This document shows, in pieces, positions 7,846 to 16,456 of a stretch of DNA of 23,633 nucleotides (positions are counted from its first letter, which is position 1; each line of letters opens with the position of its first letter). The DNA is taken from assembly GCA_945873675.1 (NCBI GenBank), contig CAMCEP010000010.1, forward strand, positions 1-23,633. The letters are read 5' to 3'. Source of the stretch: Asaia bogorensis. GTDB taxonomy: Bacteria > Pseudomonadota > Alphaproteobacteria > Acetobacterales > Acetobacteraceae. The notes beneath the pieces are model-generated. The model saw only the letters and a program-made list of their open reading frames with translations. It made no database searches and was not told the DNA's origin. A program made the translations under genes and the position numbers.

Positions 7846-8601
7846 GTGGCGGAAGCCGCCGCTGATCGGGCAGCGGCCGTGATCCGGCCGCTGTTTCGTT
7901 CTGCGCTTTTGGTGGAAGCCAAGGGCGATGCCAGCCCCGTCACCCGCGCCGACAAGGAAGCGGAGGCAGCGATTCGCGCCCTTTTGGCCGAAGCCCTGCC
8001 TGATCATGGCGTGATCGGCGAAGAACATGGCTCCGAACGCCCGGATGCCGAATGGGTCTGGGTGCTGGACCCGATTGACGGCACCCGCGCCTTTGTCACT
8101 GGCCGGCCGATTTTTGGTAGCCTGCTGGGTCTTTTGCATCGCGGCAAGCCGGTACTTGGCATTATTGACCAGCCCATCACCGGGGAGCGCTGGCTGGGCG
8201 TGGATGGCCTGCCGACGCGCTTTACCGGCCCCTTCGCCGGCACCGCGCGCTGCCGCCCCTGCGCCAGTCTGGCCGAGGCTGAGCTTTCCTCCACCAGCCC
8301 CGATATGTTCAGCCCGGCCAATCGCCCCGGTTTTGACCGGCTGCGCCACGGCGCGCGGCGCGTGACCTGGGGCGGCGATTGCTACGCCTATGGCTTGGTA
8401 GCGCTTGGCCTGATTGATGTGGTGGCGGAAAGCGATCTGAAGATCTGGGATTGGGCCGCCCTGGTGCCGGTGATTGAAGGTGCCGGCGGGCGCGTGACGG
8501 ATTGGTCCGGCGCCCCCCTGCACCCCGGCAGCGATGGCCGCGTGATTGCGCTGGGCGATGCCCAGCTACTTTCGGAAGCGGTTCAACTTCTGCGCAGCTA
8601 A
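7846..8601 (+). CDS. hisN: Inositol-monophosphatase-family phosphatase, HisN-type histidinol-phosphatase
   Basis: A 251-residue Mg-dependent sugar/histidinol phosphatase of the IMPase superfamily. Metal ligands are visible in GEE (58-60), DPIDGT (75-80) and WDWAAL (201-206), with DQPITGERWLG (108-118) and VIEGAGGRVTDWSG matching the HisN branch, which removes phosphate from histidinol phosphate in histidine synthesis; inositol-1-phosphate is an alternative substrate. The start is uncertain. The only conventional start codon fitting the N terminus is GTG at 7846, 20 bases after the cytochrome stop and without a visible Shine-Dalgarno. The frame remains open upstream to 7777 and could use the CTG at 7822. 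Translation may be coupled to the cytochrome gene. Confidence 0.85.
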   Translation: MAEAAADRAAAVIRPLFRSALLVEAKGDASPVTRADKEAEAAIRALLAEALPDHGVIGEEHGSERPDAEWVWVLDPIDGTRAFVTGRPIFGSLLGLLHRGKPVLGIIDQPITGERWLGVDGLPTRFTGPFAGTARCRPCASLAEAELSSTSPDMFSPANRPGFDRLRHGARRVTWGGDCYAYGLVALGLIDVVAESDLKIWDWAALVPVIEGAGGRVTDWSGAPLHPGSDGRVIALGDAQLLSEAVQLLRS

Positions 8602-8649
8602 AGCCATCTGCCATTGCCGCAGGCGCCGCGAACCCCCATCCTGAAGCCT

Positions 8650-10506
8650 ATGCACCGTCGTGACCTTCTGGCGCTTGGCGCCGCCTTCATAAGCCTGCCC
8701 CAAGGGGTGCGCGCCGCCAATCCCGCTGGGGGCGATAGGCCCGGTGAGGTAGTGCGCACCCATGCCATGGCGCTGCTGGGCGAACCCGCCTTACCAGCGG
8801 ATTTCACCCATTGGCCCTGGGTGAACCCGAATGCGCCAAAGGGGGGAGAGATCACGCTGACCGCGCTTGGGTCCTTTGACAGTTTCAACCCCTTCATTTT
8901 GCGTGGCACGGCGGCTGTTGGCAGCACGCTGATTTATGACACGCTGCTGTCGCGCAATCTGGATGAACCGCTTTCCCAATATGGCCATCTGGCGCGCATC
9001 ATTGAATTGCCGGCGGACCGCAAGGGTGTGACCTTCGAATTGCGCGAAGGTGCCCGCTGGCATGATGGCAGGCCGATCACGGCCGAAGATGTCGTCTTCA
9101 GTTTCACTACGCTGCGCGCCAATGGCCGGCCCTTTTTCCGTTCCTATTGGGCGGATGTGACGGAAGTGGTGGCGGAAGATGCGCGGCGTGTGACCTATCG
9201 TTTCCGCACCGATGAAAACCGCGAATTGCCGCTGATTCTGGGTGAAATGTCGATCCTGCCGCGCCATTACTGGGAAGGGCGTGACTTTACCCGACCAAGC
9301 CTTGATTTGCCGCTGGGGTCTGGTGCCTATCGCATCGAAAGGTTCGAACCGAACCGCACTGTGTTGCTGCGCCGCGTCGCGGATTACTGGGGGCGTGATC
9401 TGCCGACGGCACGCGGTATGTCCAATGTTGATACCATTCGCTACGAATATTTCCGCGATACAACGGTGGCCTTTGAAGCTTTCAAGGCAGGGCAGATTGA
9501 TTTCCGCCAGGAAAATGTCGCGCGCGATTGGGCGACAGGCTATGATTTTCCTGCGGCGCGACGGGGCCTCGCCACCAAGCAGGAAATCCGCCACGAAATC
9601 CCGACCGGCATGCAGGCCTTTGCGATGAATCTGCGCCGGCCGCTGTTTCAGGATGCGCGGGTACGACGCGCGCTGATTGAAGTGTTTGACTATGAGTGGA
9701 TGAACACCAACCTCTTCTACGACGCCTACACGCGGACGGAATCATATTTTTCCAATTCTGATTTCGCTTCTCGTGGCCTGCCGGAAGGGCGAGAGCTTGA
9801 AATCCTGAACCAATATCGCGGCCGTGTGCCGGCGGCCGTATTCACTGAGGAATATCGCCTGCCCAAGACCGATGGTTCCGGCAATAACCGTGAAGGGTTG
9901 CGCCGCGCGCTGGCGCTGCTGCGCGAAGCGGGCTGGACCGTGCGCGACCGCCGCCTGGTGAATGCGGAAGGCCGGCGCTTTGAATTCGAAATCCTGCTGC
10001 AAGGCGCAACTTTTGAACGTGTTGCCCTGCCCTATGTGCAATGGCTGGAACGGCTTGGCATATCGGCACGCGTGCGTACCGTGGATCCGGCGCAATATCA
10101 GGTGCGGGTGGATGCGTTTGACTATGACATCACGATTGACAGCATCGGCCAGGGCTTTCACCCCGGCAATGAACAGCGCGATTACTGGACCTGCGCAAAG
10201 GCGCGGGAAAATGGCAGCCAGAATGTCGCCGGGATTTGCGATCCGGTGATTGATGAGCTGGTTGAAATGGTGATCGCCGCGCCCAATCAGCCAGAACTTG
10301 TGGCACGTACCCGCGCGCTGGATCGCATATTGCTGCATTACAATTATACCATCCCGCAATGGCATAGCCGCAGCTTTCGCATCGCCTATTGGGAGCGTTT
10401 CGGCCGCCCCGAGAAAACGCCCCGATATGGCTTGGGCTTCCCTGCCGCCTGGTGGATAGACCCGGCCCGCGATACCGCGCTGGCCGAAGCCCGGCGCAAT
10501 CTTTAA
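8650..10506 (+). CDS. yejA: Periplasmic peptide-binding protein of ABC importer, YejA-like (SBP_bac_5)
   Basis: A 618-residue extracellular solute-binding protein family 5. The N terminus MHRRDLLALGAAFISLP reads as a twin-arginine signal peptide (RRDLL followed by a hydrophobic stretch and an Ala-containing cleavage region near residue 22), so export by Tat is likely. The mature part has the YejA features: LPADFTHWPWVNPNAPKGG, SFDSFNPFILRG, and the peptide-binding family segment HDGRPITAEDVVFSFTTLR. YejA delivers oligopeptides, including microcin C-like peptide antibiotics in Escherichia coli, to YejBEF. An upstream TTG at 8614 is also in frame but would put 12 residues before the Tat motif; the ATG at 8650 is chosen. 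The yejB gene follows after 2 bases. Confidence 0.92.
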   Translation: MHRRDLLALGAAFISLPQGVRAANPAGGDRPGEVVRTHAMALLGEPALPADFTHWPWVNPNAPKGGEITLTALGSFDSFNPFILRGTAAVGSTLIYDTLLSRNLDEPLSQYGHLARIIELPADRKGVTFELREGARWHDGRPITAEDVVFSFTTLRANGRPFFRSYWADVTEVVAEDARRVTYRFRTDENRELPLILGEMSILPRHYWEGRDFTRPSLDLPLGSGAYRIERFEPNRTVLLRRVADYWGRDLPTARGMSNVDTIRYEYFRDTTVAFEAFKAGQIDFRQENVARDWATGYDFPAARRGLATKQEIRHEIPTGMQAFAMNLRRPLFQDARVRRALIEVFDYEWMNTNLFYDAYTRTESYFSNSDFASRGLPEGRELEILNQYRGRVPAAVFTEEYRLPKTDGSGNNREGLRRALALLREAGWTVRDRRLVNAEGRRFEFEILLQGATFERVALPYVQWLERLGISARVRTVDPAQYQVRVDAFDYDITIDSIGQGFHPGNEQRDYWTCAKARENGSQNVAGICDPVIDELVEMVIAAPNQPELVARTRALDRILLHYNYTIPQWHSRSFRIAYWERFGRPEKTPRYGLGFPAAWWIDPARDTALAEARRNL

Positions 10507-10508
10507 GC

Positions 10509-11630
10509 ATGGCCGCTTATCTTCTTCGCCGTTTATTGTTGGTGATTCCGACATTATTCGGAATCATCCTGATCAATTTCGCCGTGGTGCAATTCGCGCC
10601 AGGCGGGCCGGTTGAGCAAATGCTGGCCGAACTACGCGGCGAAGGCCAGACCATGGGGCGCATCACCGGCGAAGGCGGCGGCGAAATCCGTACACCGAAT
10701 GCGCTGGAACAGCGCGGCACCGGTGGCGGTGGCGGCGATGGGCCGGTTGGCAATTATCGCGGGGCACGCGGGCTTGATCCCGCGATAGTCGCGGAAATCG
10801 AACGCGCCTTCGGCTTCGACAAGCCAGCGACCACGCGCTTCAAGGAAATGATCCTGGGCTATTTGACCTTTGATTTCGGACGATCGCTGTTTCGGGATAG
10901 ACCTGTGGTTGACCTGATCATCGAAAAAATGCCGGTGTCCATTTCGCTTGGCCTTTGGTCCACGCTGCTGATTTACCTGATCTCCATACCGCTTGGGATC
11001 AGGAAGGCCGTGCGCGATGGATCGCGATTTGATGTCGCGACGTCGGCGGTGGTGCTGATTGGCTATGCGATACCGGGCTTTCTGTTCGCCATTGTGTTGG
11101 TGGTGTTTTTCGCCGGTGGTTCCTTTTTTCAATGGTTCCCGCTGCGCGGGCTGAATAGCCCAGGGTCGGAGACCTGGTCGCTCGGCGCGCGTATTATGGA
11201 TTACGCTTGGCATATGGTGTTGCCCACCATTGCGCTGGTGATTGGCGGCTTCGCCACACTGACCATGCTCACGAAAAACGCCTTTTTGGATGAGATCGGC
11301 AAGCAATATGTGCTGACTGCGCGTGCCAAGGGCGGGTCCGAAAGCCGCGTGCTTTATGGCCATATCTTCCGCAATGCCATGATGCTGATCATCGCAGGCT
11401 TCCCGGCGGCCTTCATCGGCATATTATTCACTGGCGCGCTGCTGGTGGAGATTGTGTTCTCGCTCGATGGGCTTGGCCTTTTGGGTTTTGAAAGTGCCAT
11501 TCGCCGCGACTATCCGGTGATGTTCGCCACACTTTATATCTTCACCCTGATGGGGCTGGTGATGCAGATCATCGGCGATTTCACCTATACGCTGGTGGAC
11601 CCGCGCATTGATTTTGAGGCGCGGCGATGA
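10509..11630 (+). CDS. yejB: ABC transporter permease, YejB-like
   Basis: A 373-residue inner-membrane permease. It starts with the canonical DppB/YejB first helix (MAAYLLRRLLLVIPTLFGIILINFAVV without its last residues is enough to recognise it), then a long Gly-rich periplasmic loop (about 45-100) typical of YejB rather than OppB/DppB. Further helices lie around 155-180, 185-210, 235-260, 290-310 and 340-365. The cytoplasmic EAA loop is recognisable (VLTARAKGGSESRVLYGHIFRNA), which couples to the ATPase. It forms the translocation path with YejE. The ATG at 10509 is 2 bases after the yejA stop; the longer upstream frame runs through the end of yejA and is rejected. Its stop overlaps yejE as ATGA. 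Confidence 0.93.
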   Translation: MAAYLLRRLLLVIPTLFGIILINFAVVQFAPGGPVEQMLAELRGEGQTMGRITGEGGGEIRTPNALEQRGTGGGGGDGPVGNYRGARGLDPAIVAEIERAFGFDKPATTRFKEMILGYLTFDFGRSLFRDRPVVDLIIEKMPVSISLGLWSTLLIYLISIPLGIRKAVRDGSRFDVATSAVVLIGYAIPGFLFAIVLVVFFAGGSFFQWFPLRGLNSPGSETWSLGARIMDYAWHMVLPTIALVIGGFATLTMLTKNAFLDEIGKQYVLTARAKGGSESRVLYGHIFRNAMMLIIAGFPAAFIGILFTGALLVEIVFSLDGLGLLGFESAIRRDYPVMFATLYIFTLMGLVMQIIGDFTYTLVDPRIDFEARR

Positions 11631-12667
11631 CGATTTCGCCACTCACGCAACGCCGGCTGGCAAATTTCCGCGCCAATAAGCGCGGTTATTGGTCCCTGAT
11701 CATTTTCGGCGTGCTGTTTTTCATCACCCTTTTCGCTGAATTCCTGGCCAATGATCGGCCCATTATCGCGCGCATTGATGGGCGCTGGTATGCGCCGGTA
11801 CTGGTGGATTACGCGGAAAGCGACATTATCGAAGATGGCCTGCCGACGCTGGCGGATTGGCATGATCGTAGCTTTCGGGAGGAGATTGAAGCGAAAGGCG
11901 CCACGCTGGTCTGGCCGTTGATCCCCTATTCCTACCGGACCGTGGTGCGTGATTTGGGCCGGCCAGCGCCGGCACCGCCTTCGGCACGCAATTGGCTCGG
12001 CACCGATGACCAGGCACGGGATGTTTTGGCGCGGGTGATTTATGGCTTTCGTATTTCCGTGCTGTTCGGCTTTGCGCTGACCATCATCAGCTCCGTCATC
12101 GGGATCGCGGCCGGCGCAGTGCAGGGGTTTTATGGCGGTACGATTGATTTGCTGTTTCAGCGCTTCATCGAGATTTGGTCCGGGATGCCACAGCTTTTCC
12201 TGCTGATCATTTTAGCGAGCGTGATCGAACCCAGCTTCTGGGTACTGCTGATCTTCCTGCTGCTGTTTTCCTGGATGAACCTGACCGGCGTGGTACGCGC
12301 GGAATTTCTGCGTGGGCGGAATTTCGATTATGTGCGCGCTGCCAAGGCTTTGGGCGTTTCCGATGCGCGCATTATGCAGCGCCATATCCTGCCCAATGCC
12401 ATGGTGGCGACACTCACCTTTCTGCCCTTTATTTTGTCGGGCAGCGTGACGGTGCTGGCCTCGCTTGATTTTTTAGGCTTTGGCCTGCCGCCGGGCTCAC
12501 CCTCACTCGGCGAATTGGTCAATCAGGGCAAGAACAACCTGAACGCGCCCTGGCTGGCGCTGACCAGCTTTTTTGTACTGGGCGGCATGCTGACGCTGCT
12601 GATTTTTGTCGGTGAAGCGGTGCGCGATGCCTTTGACCCGCGCAAACTCCCCGGAGGGCAGGGCTGA
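11627..12667 (+). CDS. yejE: ABC transporter permease, YejE-like
   Basis: A 346-residue inner-membrane permease, the DppC-type partner of YejB. It begins with the YejE pattern LTQRRLANFRANKRGYWSL, one transmembrane helix (about 20-40), and a large periplasmic segment with LVWPLIPYSYRT and NWLGTDDQARDVLARVIYGFR that precedes the permease core. The core has helices near 138-165, 180-215 and 255-345. The EAA motif is NFDYVRAAKALGVSDARIM before RHILPNA. The ATG overlaps the yejB stop (ATGA), and its TGA overlaps the yejF start, so the three products are translationally coupled, as expected for fixed stoichiometry. Confidence 0.94.
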   Translation: MTISPLTQRRLANFRANKRGYWSLIIFGVLFFITLFAEFLANDRPIIARIDGRWYAPVLVDYAESDIIEDGLPTLADWHDRSFREEIEAKGATLVWPLIPYSYRTVVRDLGRPAPAPPSARNWLGTDDQARDVLARVIYGFRISVLFGFALTIISSVIGIAAGAVQGFYGGTIDLLFQRFIEIWSGMPQLFLLIILASVIEPSFWVLLIFLLLFSWMNLTGVVRAEFLRGRNFDYVRAAKALGVSDARIMQRHILPNAMVATLTFLPFILSGSVTVLASLDFLGFGLPPGSPSLGELVNQGKNNLNAPWLALTSFFVLGGMLTLLIFVGEAVRDAFDPRKLPGGQG

Positions 12668-14274
12668 TGGCGCTGCTTTCGGTGCGCGATTTGTCGGTGG
12701 CTTTCCGCGGGCGGGAAGTGGTGCACGGCGTTTCCTTTGATGTGCAGCCCGGTGAAACACTGGCACTGGTGGGTGAAAGCGGCAGCGGCAAATCCGTGAC
12801 CGCGCTTTCCTGCCTGCGCCTGCTGTCCAGCGCCGGTAGTAACCCGGCTGGGTCCATCACGCTGGATGGCGTTTCCGTGCTGGATGCGGATGACAGGCAA
12901 CTGCGTGCGCTGCGTGGCGGTGTGGCCGGCATGGTGTTTCAGGAACCCATGACCTCGCTCAATCCTTTGCACAGCATTGAACGCCAAATTGCCGAGGCCA
13001 TTACGCTCCATCGCCCGCTGGCTGGTTCAGCCTTGCGCACGCGGGTCATTGAATTGCTGCGGCTTGCGGGCTTTCCGCAGGCCGAGGAGCGCTTGGGCGC
13101 TTATCCGCATCAGCTCTCGGGCGGGCAGCGTCAGCGCGTGATGATTGCCGCCGCACTCGCCAATGATCCGAAGCTGCTGATCGCTGATGAACCCACCACG
13201 GCGCTGGATGTGACCATCCAGGCGCAGATTTTGGAACTGCTCGCCGCACTCAAGCAACGGCTTGGCATGGCGATGCTGCTGATCACGCATGATCTTTCCA
13301 TTGTGCGCCGCCATGCTGATCGCGTTGTGGTGATGAAGGATGGCAATGCGGTGGAACAGGGCAAGGTGACGGAGGTTTTTGCTGCGCCCCAGCACGAATA
13401 CACGCGCATGCTGCTGGCGACCGAACCGCGTGGCGCGCCGGCGCCCATCCCCGCCAATGCTGCTACCACCCTGGAAGCGCGCGATATTCGCGTGCATTTC
13501 CCGATCCGTCGCGGGCTGCTACGCCGCGTAGTAGCCGAAGTGAAAGCGGTGAATGGCGTTTCCCTTTCGCTGCGTGCCGGTGAAACGCTTGGCCTTGTTG
13601 GCGAAAGTGGCTCCGGCAAGACAACGCTGGGGCTTGCGTTGCTCCGCATAGCGGATAGCCAAGGCAGCATTGTGTTTGCCGGACAGGATTTGCAGGCGCT
13701 TTCCAACCGCGCACTACGGCCTTGGCGGCGGCGCATGCAGATTGTCTTCCAAGACCCTTTCGGCGCGCTCTCACCACGCTTGAGTGTTGCGGAAATCATC
13801 GGCGAAGGCTTGGAAGTGCATGAAGCCGGCCTGCCACGCACCGAACGCCTGGCGCGTGTGGCAGAGGCTTTGCGCGAAGTGGGGCTCGATCCCAGCATGG
13901 CGGAACGCTACCCGCATGAATTTTCCGGCGGCCAGCGCCAACGCATCGCCATTGCGCGCGCCATGGTGCTGAAGCCAAGCCTGGTGGTGTTGGATGAACC
14001 GACCAGCGCACTGGATGTCAGCGTGCAGGCACAGGTGGTGGATTTGCTGCGCGATTTGCAGGCGCGCCATGGCCTTGCCTATCTGTTCATTTCGCATGAT
14101 CTGCGCGTGGTGCGCGCCATGGCGCATCGTATCGCGGTGCTGAAAGATGGGCTTGTGGTCGAAGAAGGTGATGCTGCGGCGCTGGTGCAGGCACCCAAGC
14201 AAGCCTATACGCAGCAGTTAATGGCCGCCGCTTTCGAATTGACCAGCAATGCAAAGGCAATGAACCCACAGTGA
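12667..14274 (+). CDS. yejF: ABC transporter ATP-binding protein with two fused nucleotide-binding domains, YejF-like
   Basis: A 535-residue tandem ATPase. Domain 1: Walker A GESGSGKS (36-43), signature LSGGQRQR (151-158), Walker B LLIADEP (171-177), H-loop ITHD (207-210). Domain 2: Walker A GESGSGKT (313-320), signature FSGGQRQR (420-427), Walker B LVVLDEP (440-446), and ISHD after it. Both sites look intact. The fusion, together with YejB/YejE-type permeases, matches YejF, which powers peptide import from the cytoplasmic face. The start overlaps the yejE stop by one base and has the good ribosome site GGAGGGCAGG just upstream. The stop overlaps the GTG start of the next gene as GTGA, so the downstream unknown gene is part of the same transcript. 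Confidence 0.95.
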   Translation: MALLSVRDLSVAFRGREVVHGVSFDVQPGETLALVGESGSGKSVTALSCLRLLSSAGSNPAGSITLDGVSVLDADDRQLRALRGGVAGMVFQEPMTSLNPLHSIERQIAEAITLHRPLAGSALRTRVIELLRLAGFPQAEERLGAYPHQLSGGQRQRVMIAAALANDPKLLIADEPTTALDVTIQAQILELLAALKQRLGMAMLLITHDLSIVRRHADRVVVMKDGNAVEQGKVTEVFAAPQHEYTRMLLATEPRGAPAPIPANAATTLEARDIRVHFPIRRGLLRRVVAEVKAVNGVSLSLRAGETLGLVGESGSGKTTLGLALLRIADSQGSIVFAGQDLQALSNRALRPWRRRMQIVFQDPFGALSPRLSVAEIIGEGLEVHEAGLPRTERLARVAEALREVGLDPSMAERYPHEFSGGQRQRIAIARAMVLKPSLVVLDEPTSALDVSVQAQVVDLLRDLQARHGLAYLFISHDLRVVRAMAHRIAVLKDGLVVEEGDAAALVQAPKQAYTQQLMAAAFELTSNAKAMNPQ

Positions 14275-14741
14275 GTGAATTGGAACGCCTGAAAGAAATG
14301 CTGGATGCCGAGCAAGTGAAGCTTGGCGTCAGCCTGCGCCGCATGAATTCGCCAGGCTCCCCGGTCTATCGCACCTGGGAAAATGTCTGGCCAACCGCGA
14401 CCATCCTGACCACCAGCTTTCTGGCGCTGAAATTTGGCGGCGCACCGCTGGAAGCGCTTGGCGTGCAGCAGGGCGGCACCTGGGCCGGCATGATCGTGCT
14501 TGGCCTTGGCTGTTGGTGGTGGCTCAAGAAGATCATGCCAAAAATCAAGGATGGCGTGTTCGAACGCACCGCTGCCTTGGCTCTTTCATCGCCGCAGCAA
14601 TTTGATTTCCTCTGGTCCAAAAGCATCCTCAGCCTTTACGCCAAGCTGCCCGATGGCACGGAATGGGCAGCGGCGCGGCGGGATGATTGGCGCGCCTTTG
14701 TGCGCCGGCTGGATGAAGCACTTTCAAAGGAAAACGCGTAA
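14271..14741 (+). CDS. Uncharacterised small membrane protein downstream of yejF
   Basis: A 156-residue protein that I do not recognise. The N-terminal 35 residues are charged and helical (LERLKEMLDAEQVKLGVSLR), followed by two probable transmembrane segments (about 40-57 and 70-88, the second ending in CWWWLKKIM with positive charges) forming a hairpin, and a soluble C-terminal part of about 65 residues rich in Trp and Arg (TEWAAARRDDWRAFVRRLDE). There is no signal peptide and no known catalytic motif. The GTG start overlaps the yejF stop and its own stop overlaps the start of the next gene (TAATG), so it is embedded in the operon. It could be an accessory to the Yej transporter or a passenger; the sequence does not decide. 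Confidence 0.75.
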   Translation: MSELERLKEMLDAEQVKLGVSLRRMNSPGSPVYRTWENVWPTATILTTSFLALKFGGAPLEALGVQQGGTWAGMIVLGLGCWWWLKKIMPKIKDGVFERTAALALSSPQQFDFLWSKSILSLYAKLPDGTEWAAARRDDWRAFVRRLDEALSKENA

Positions 14742-15673
14742 TGGCCATTCTGCTTTCAACCAAGGCGCATACCATGCAGGATTGGAAGGCGGCGCTGCTC
14801 GCCGTTGATCCCAGCCTGGAAATTCGGCTGTTTCCCGATGCGGGCGATCCGGCCGAAATTGAAGCCGCGGTGGTTTGGACCGCGCATGACATGATGGAAC
14901 TCCGCCGTTATCCAAACCTGAAGCTGATTGTTTCCATGGGCGCTGGCGTTGATCATTTGCTGCGCGCACCGGGGCCGCCGCCGGGCATTCCCGTGGCGCG
15001 GTTGAAGGATGTGCTGCTGACCAGCGCCATGGCGGAATGGGTGCTGCTGAATGTGCTCCGCTTTCATCGGCAGGATCCGGAATACCGCGCCCTGCAACAG
15101 CGCAAGGAATGGCTGGAGTTGTCGGCGCCCAGCACGGCGGAACGGCGCATCGGTATTCTGGGCATTGGCGAATTGGGCAGTGCTTCGGCGCGTGTGCTGA
15201 CCTCGCTCGGCTTTCCGGTGATGGGTTGGTCGCGCAGTGCGAAGACACTGCCCGGCGTGCAGACCTTCCATGGCGCGGATGGGCTGATGGCCATGGCAGC
15301 GCAAAGCGATATCCTGATCTGCCTGCTGCCGCTGACACCGCAAACGCGTGGCGTTTTGAACACCAAGCTGCTGTCAGCGCTACCGCGCGGCGCTTATGTG
15401 ATCAATGGCGCGCGTGGCGGGCACATGGCGGCGGAGGACATGTTGGCCGCGCTCGATTCCGGCCATATCGCCGGTGCCGCTTTGGATGTGTTTGAACCCG
15501 AGCCCCTGCCCGCGGAAAGCCGCTTCTGGTCTCATCCCCAGGTATTCCTGACGCCACATGCCGCCAGCGTCACCATCCCATCCAGCGTGGCGCCACAAGT
15601 GGTGGAGAATATCCACAATATGCGCACCGGGCGCCCGCTGATCAATCTGGTGGATTTCAGCCTGGGATACTGA
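14741..15673 (+). CDS. D-2-hydroxyacid dehydrogenase, GhrA-like (glyoxylate/hydroxypyruvate reductase A)
   Basis: A 310-residue NAD(P)-dependent 2-hydroxyacid dehydrogenase. The catalytic triad is visible: Arg225 in NGARGG, Glu254 in LDVFEPEPLP and His273 in TPHAAS. The cofactor motif GIGELG lies at 141-146 and is followed by GWSRSAKTLPG, where Arg/Ser/Lys after the second strand favour NADPH, as in GhrA. The N-terminal MAILLSTKAHTMQDW and the SMGAGVDHLL loop also fit GhrA. Family members reduce glyoxylate, hydroxypyruvate or other 2-ketoacids in the cytosol. The start codon overlaps the previous stop, so it ends the long plus-strand operon with yejABEF. The physiological 2-ketoacid is unknown. 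Confidence 0.88.
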   Translation: MAILLSTKAHTMQDWKAALLAVDPSLEIRLFPDAGDPAEIEAAVVWTAHDMMELRRYPNLKLIVSMGAGVDHLLRAPGPPPGIPVARLKDVLLTSAMAEWVLLNVLRFHRQDPEYRALQQRKEWLELSAPSTAERRIGILGIGELGSASARVLTSLGFPVMGWSRSAKTLPGVQTFHGADGLMAMAAQSDILICLLPLTPQTRGVLNTKLLSALPRGAYVINGARGGHMAAEDMLAALDSGHIAGAALDVFEPEPLPAESRFWSHPQVFLTPHAASVTIPSSVAPQVVENIHNMRTGRPLINLVDFSLGY

Positions 15674-15679
15674 AAGCTT

Positions 15680-16411
15680 TCAAAGCGTGGCGCCGCCATC
15701 AATGGCGACTTCCGAACCCGTCATATAACTGCTGTCATCAGCAAGCAGGAACAAAACAAGCCGCGCCACTTCCTCGGCAGTGCCCTGCCGTCCCATGGGC
15801 ACAGATTTCAACCGCGCGGCATTTTCTTCTGGCGTGCGGATATCCAGCATCGGCGTCGCAACCGGCCCGGGATGGACGGAATTCACGCGAATGCCACGCG
15901 GCGCCAATTCCATCGCGGCGGATTTCGTCATGCCGCGCAGCGCCCATTTCGTGGCACCATAAGCGAATGCGCGCGCTGACCCACGCAGCCCGGCGGTGGA
16001 GGAGATATTCACAATCGAACCGCCGCCCGCCCTTTCCATCGCCGGCACCACCGCCTTCATGCCAAGAAAACAACCAAGCTGATTGATGCGCGTATGGCGC
16101 TCAAACAGCGTTGCATCCGTTTCCATCATCAGCTTCGGCACATAGATGCCGGCATTATTGACAAGCCCTGTGAGTGGCCCGTGTGCTTCAGCGGCAGCAA
16201 CCGCGCGCACCCAATCCGCTTCTTCGGTCACATCAAGGCGAAGGAATTGCGCGGCGGGGCCGAGTTCACGCGCCAGCGCTTCGCCTTCGGCTTCCAGCAC
16301 ATCGCCCAGCACAACGCTGGCACCTTCCGCGACCAGCAGGCGCGCTTCCGCCGCCCCCTGGCCGCGCGCACCGCCCGAAATCAGAATAATCTTACCGTTG
16401 AAACGCGCCAT
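15680..16411 (-). CDS. SDR family NAD(P)-dependent oxidoreductase
   Basis: A 243-residue classical short-chain dehydrogenase/reductase. The cofactor loop is GGARGQG (13-19), the acidic Asp after the second strand (LGDV, about 37) favours NAD(H), NNAG is at 85-88, and the catalytic residues are Ser138 in NISSTAG, Tyr151 and Lys155 in YGATK. The C-terminal substrate loop contains HPGPVATPML and the end is MTGSEVAIDGGATL. The group covers 3-alpha/20-beta-hydroxysteroid-like and cyclohexanol-type alcohol dehydrogenases; an alcohol oxidation feeding the nearby Baeyer-Villiger enzyme is possible but not shown. The ATG at 16411 has AAGG about 9 nt upstream. Its stop lies 6 bases from that of the convergent dehydrogenase. 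Confidence 0.9.
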   Translation of the reverse strand: MARFNGKIILISGGARGQGAAEARLLVAEGASVVLGDVLEAEGEALARELGPAAQFLRLDVTEEADWVRAVAAAEAHGPLTGLVNNAGIYVPKLMMETDATLFERHTRINQLGCFLGMKAVVPAMERAGGGSIVNISSTAGLRGSARAFAYGATKWALRGMTKSAAMELAPRGIRVNSVHPGPVATPMLDIRTPEENAARLKSVPMGRQGTAEEVARLVLFLLADDSSYMTGSEVAIDGGATL

Positions 16412-16456
16412 GATCTGCCACCTTTTCCTTCAGTGGCATCATGTCATCTGGCTCAG

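Noticed and set aside
8791..9594. 267-codon antisense frame within yejA
   Set aside because: No domain features and fully covered by the well-supported YejA coding sequence.
10632..11363. 243-codon antisense frame within yejB
   Set aside because: His/Gln/Arg-rich composition typical of antisense frames; yejB on the other strand is unambiguous.
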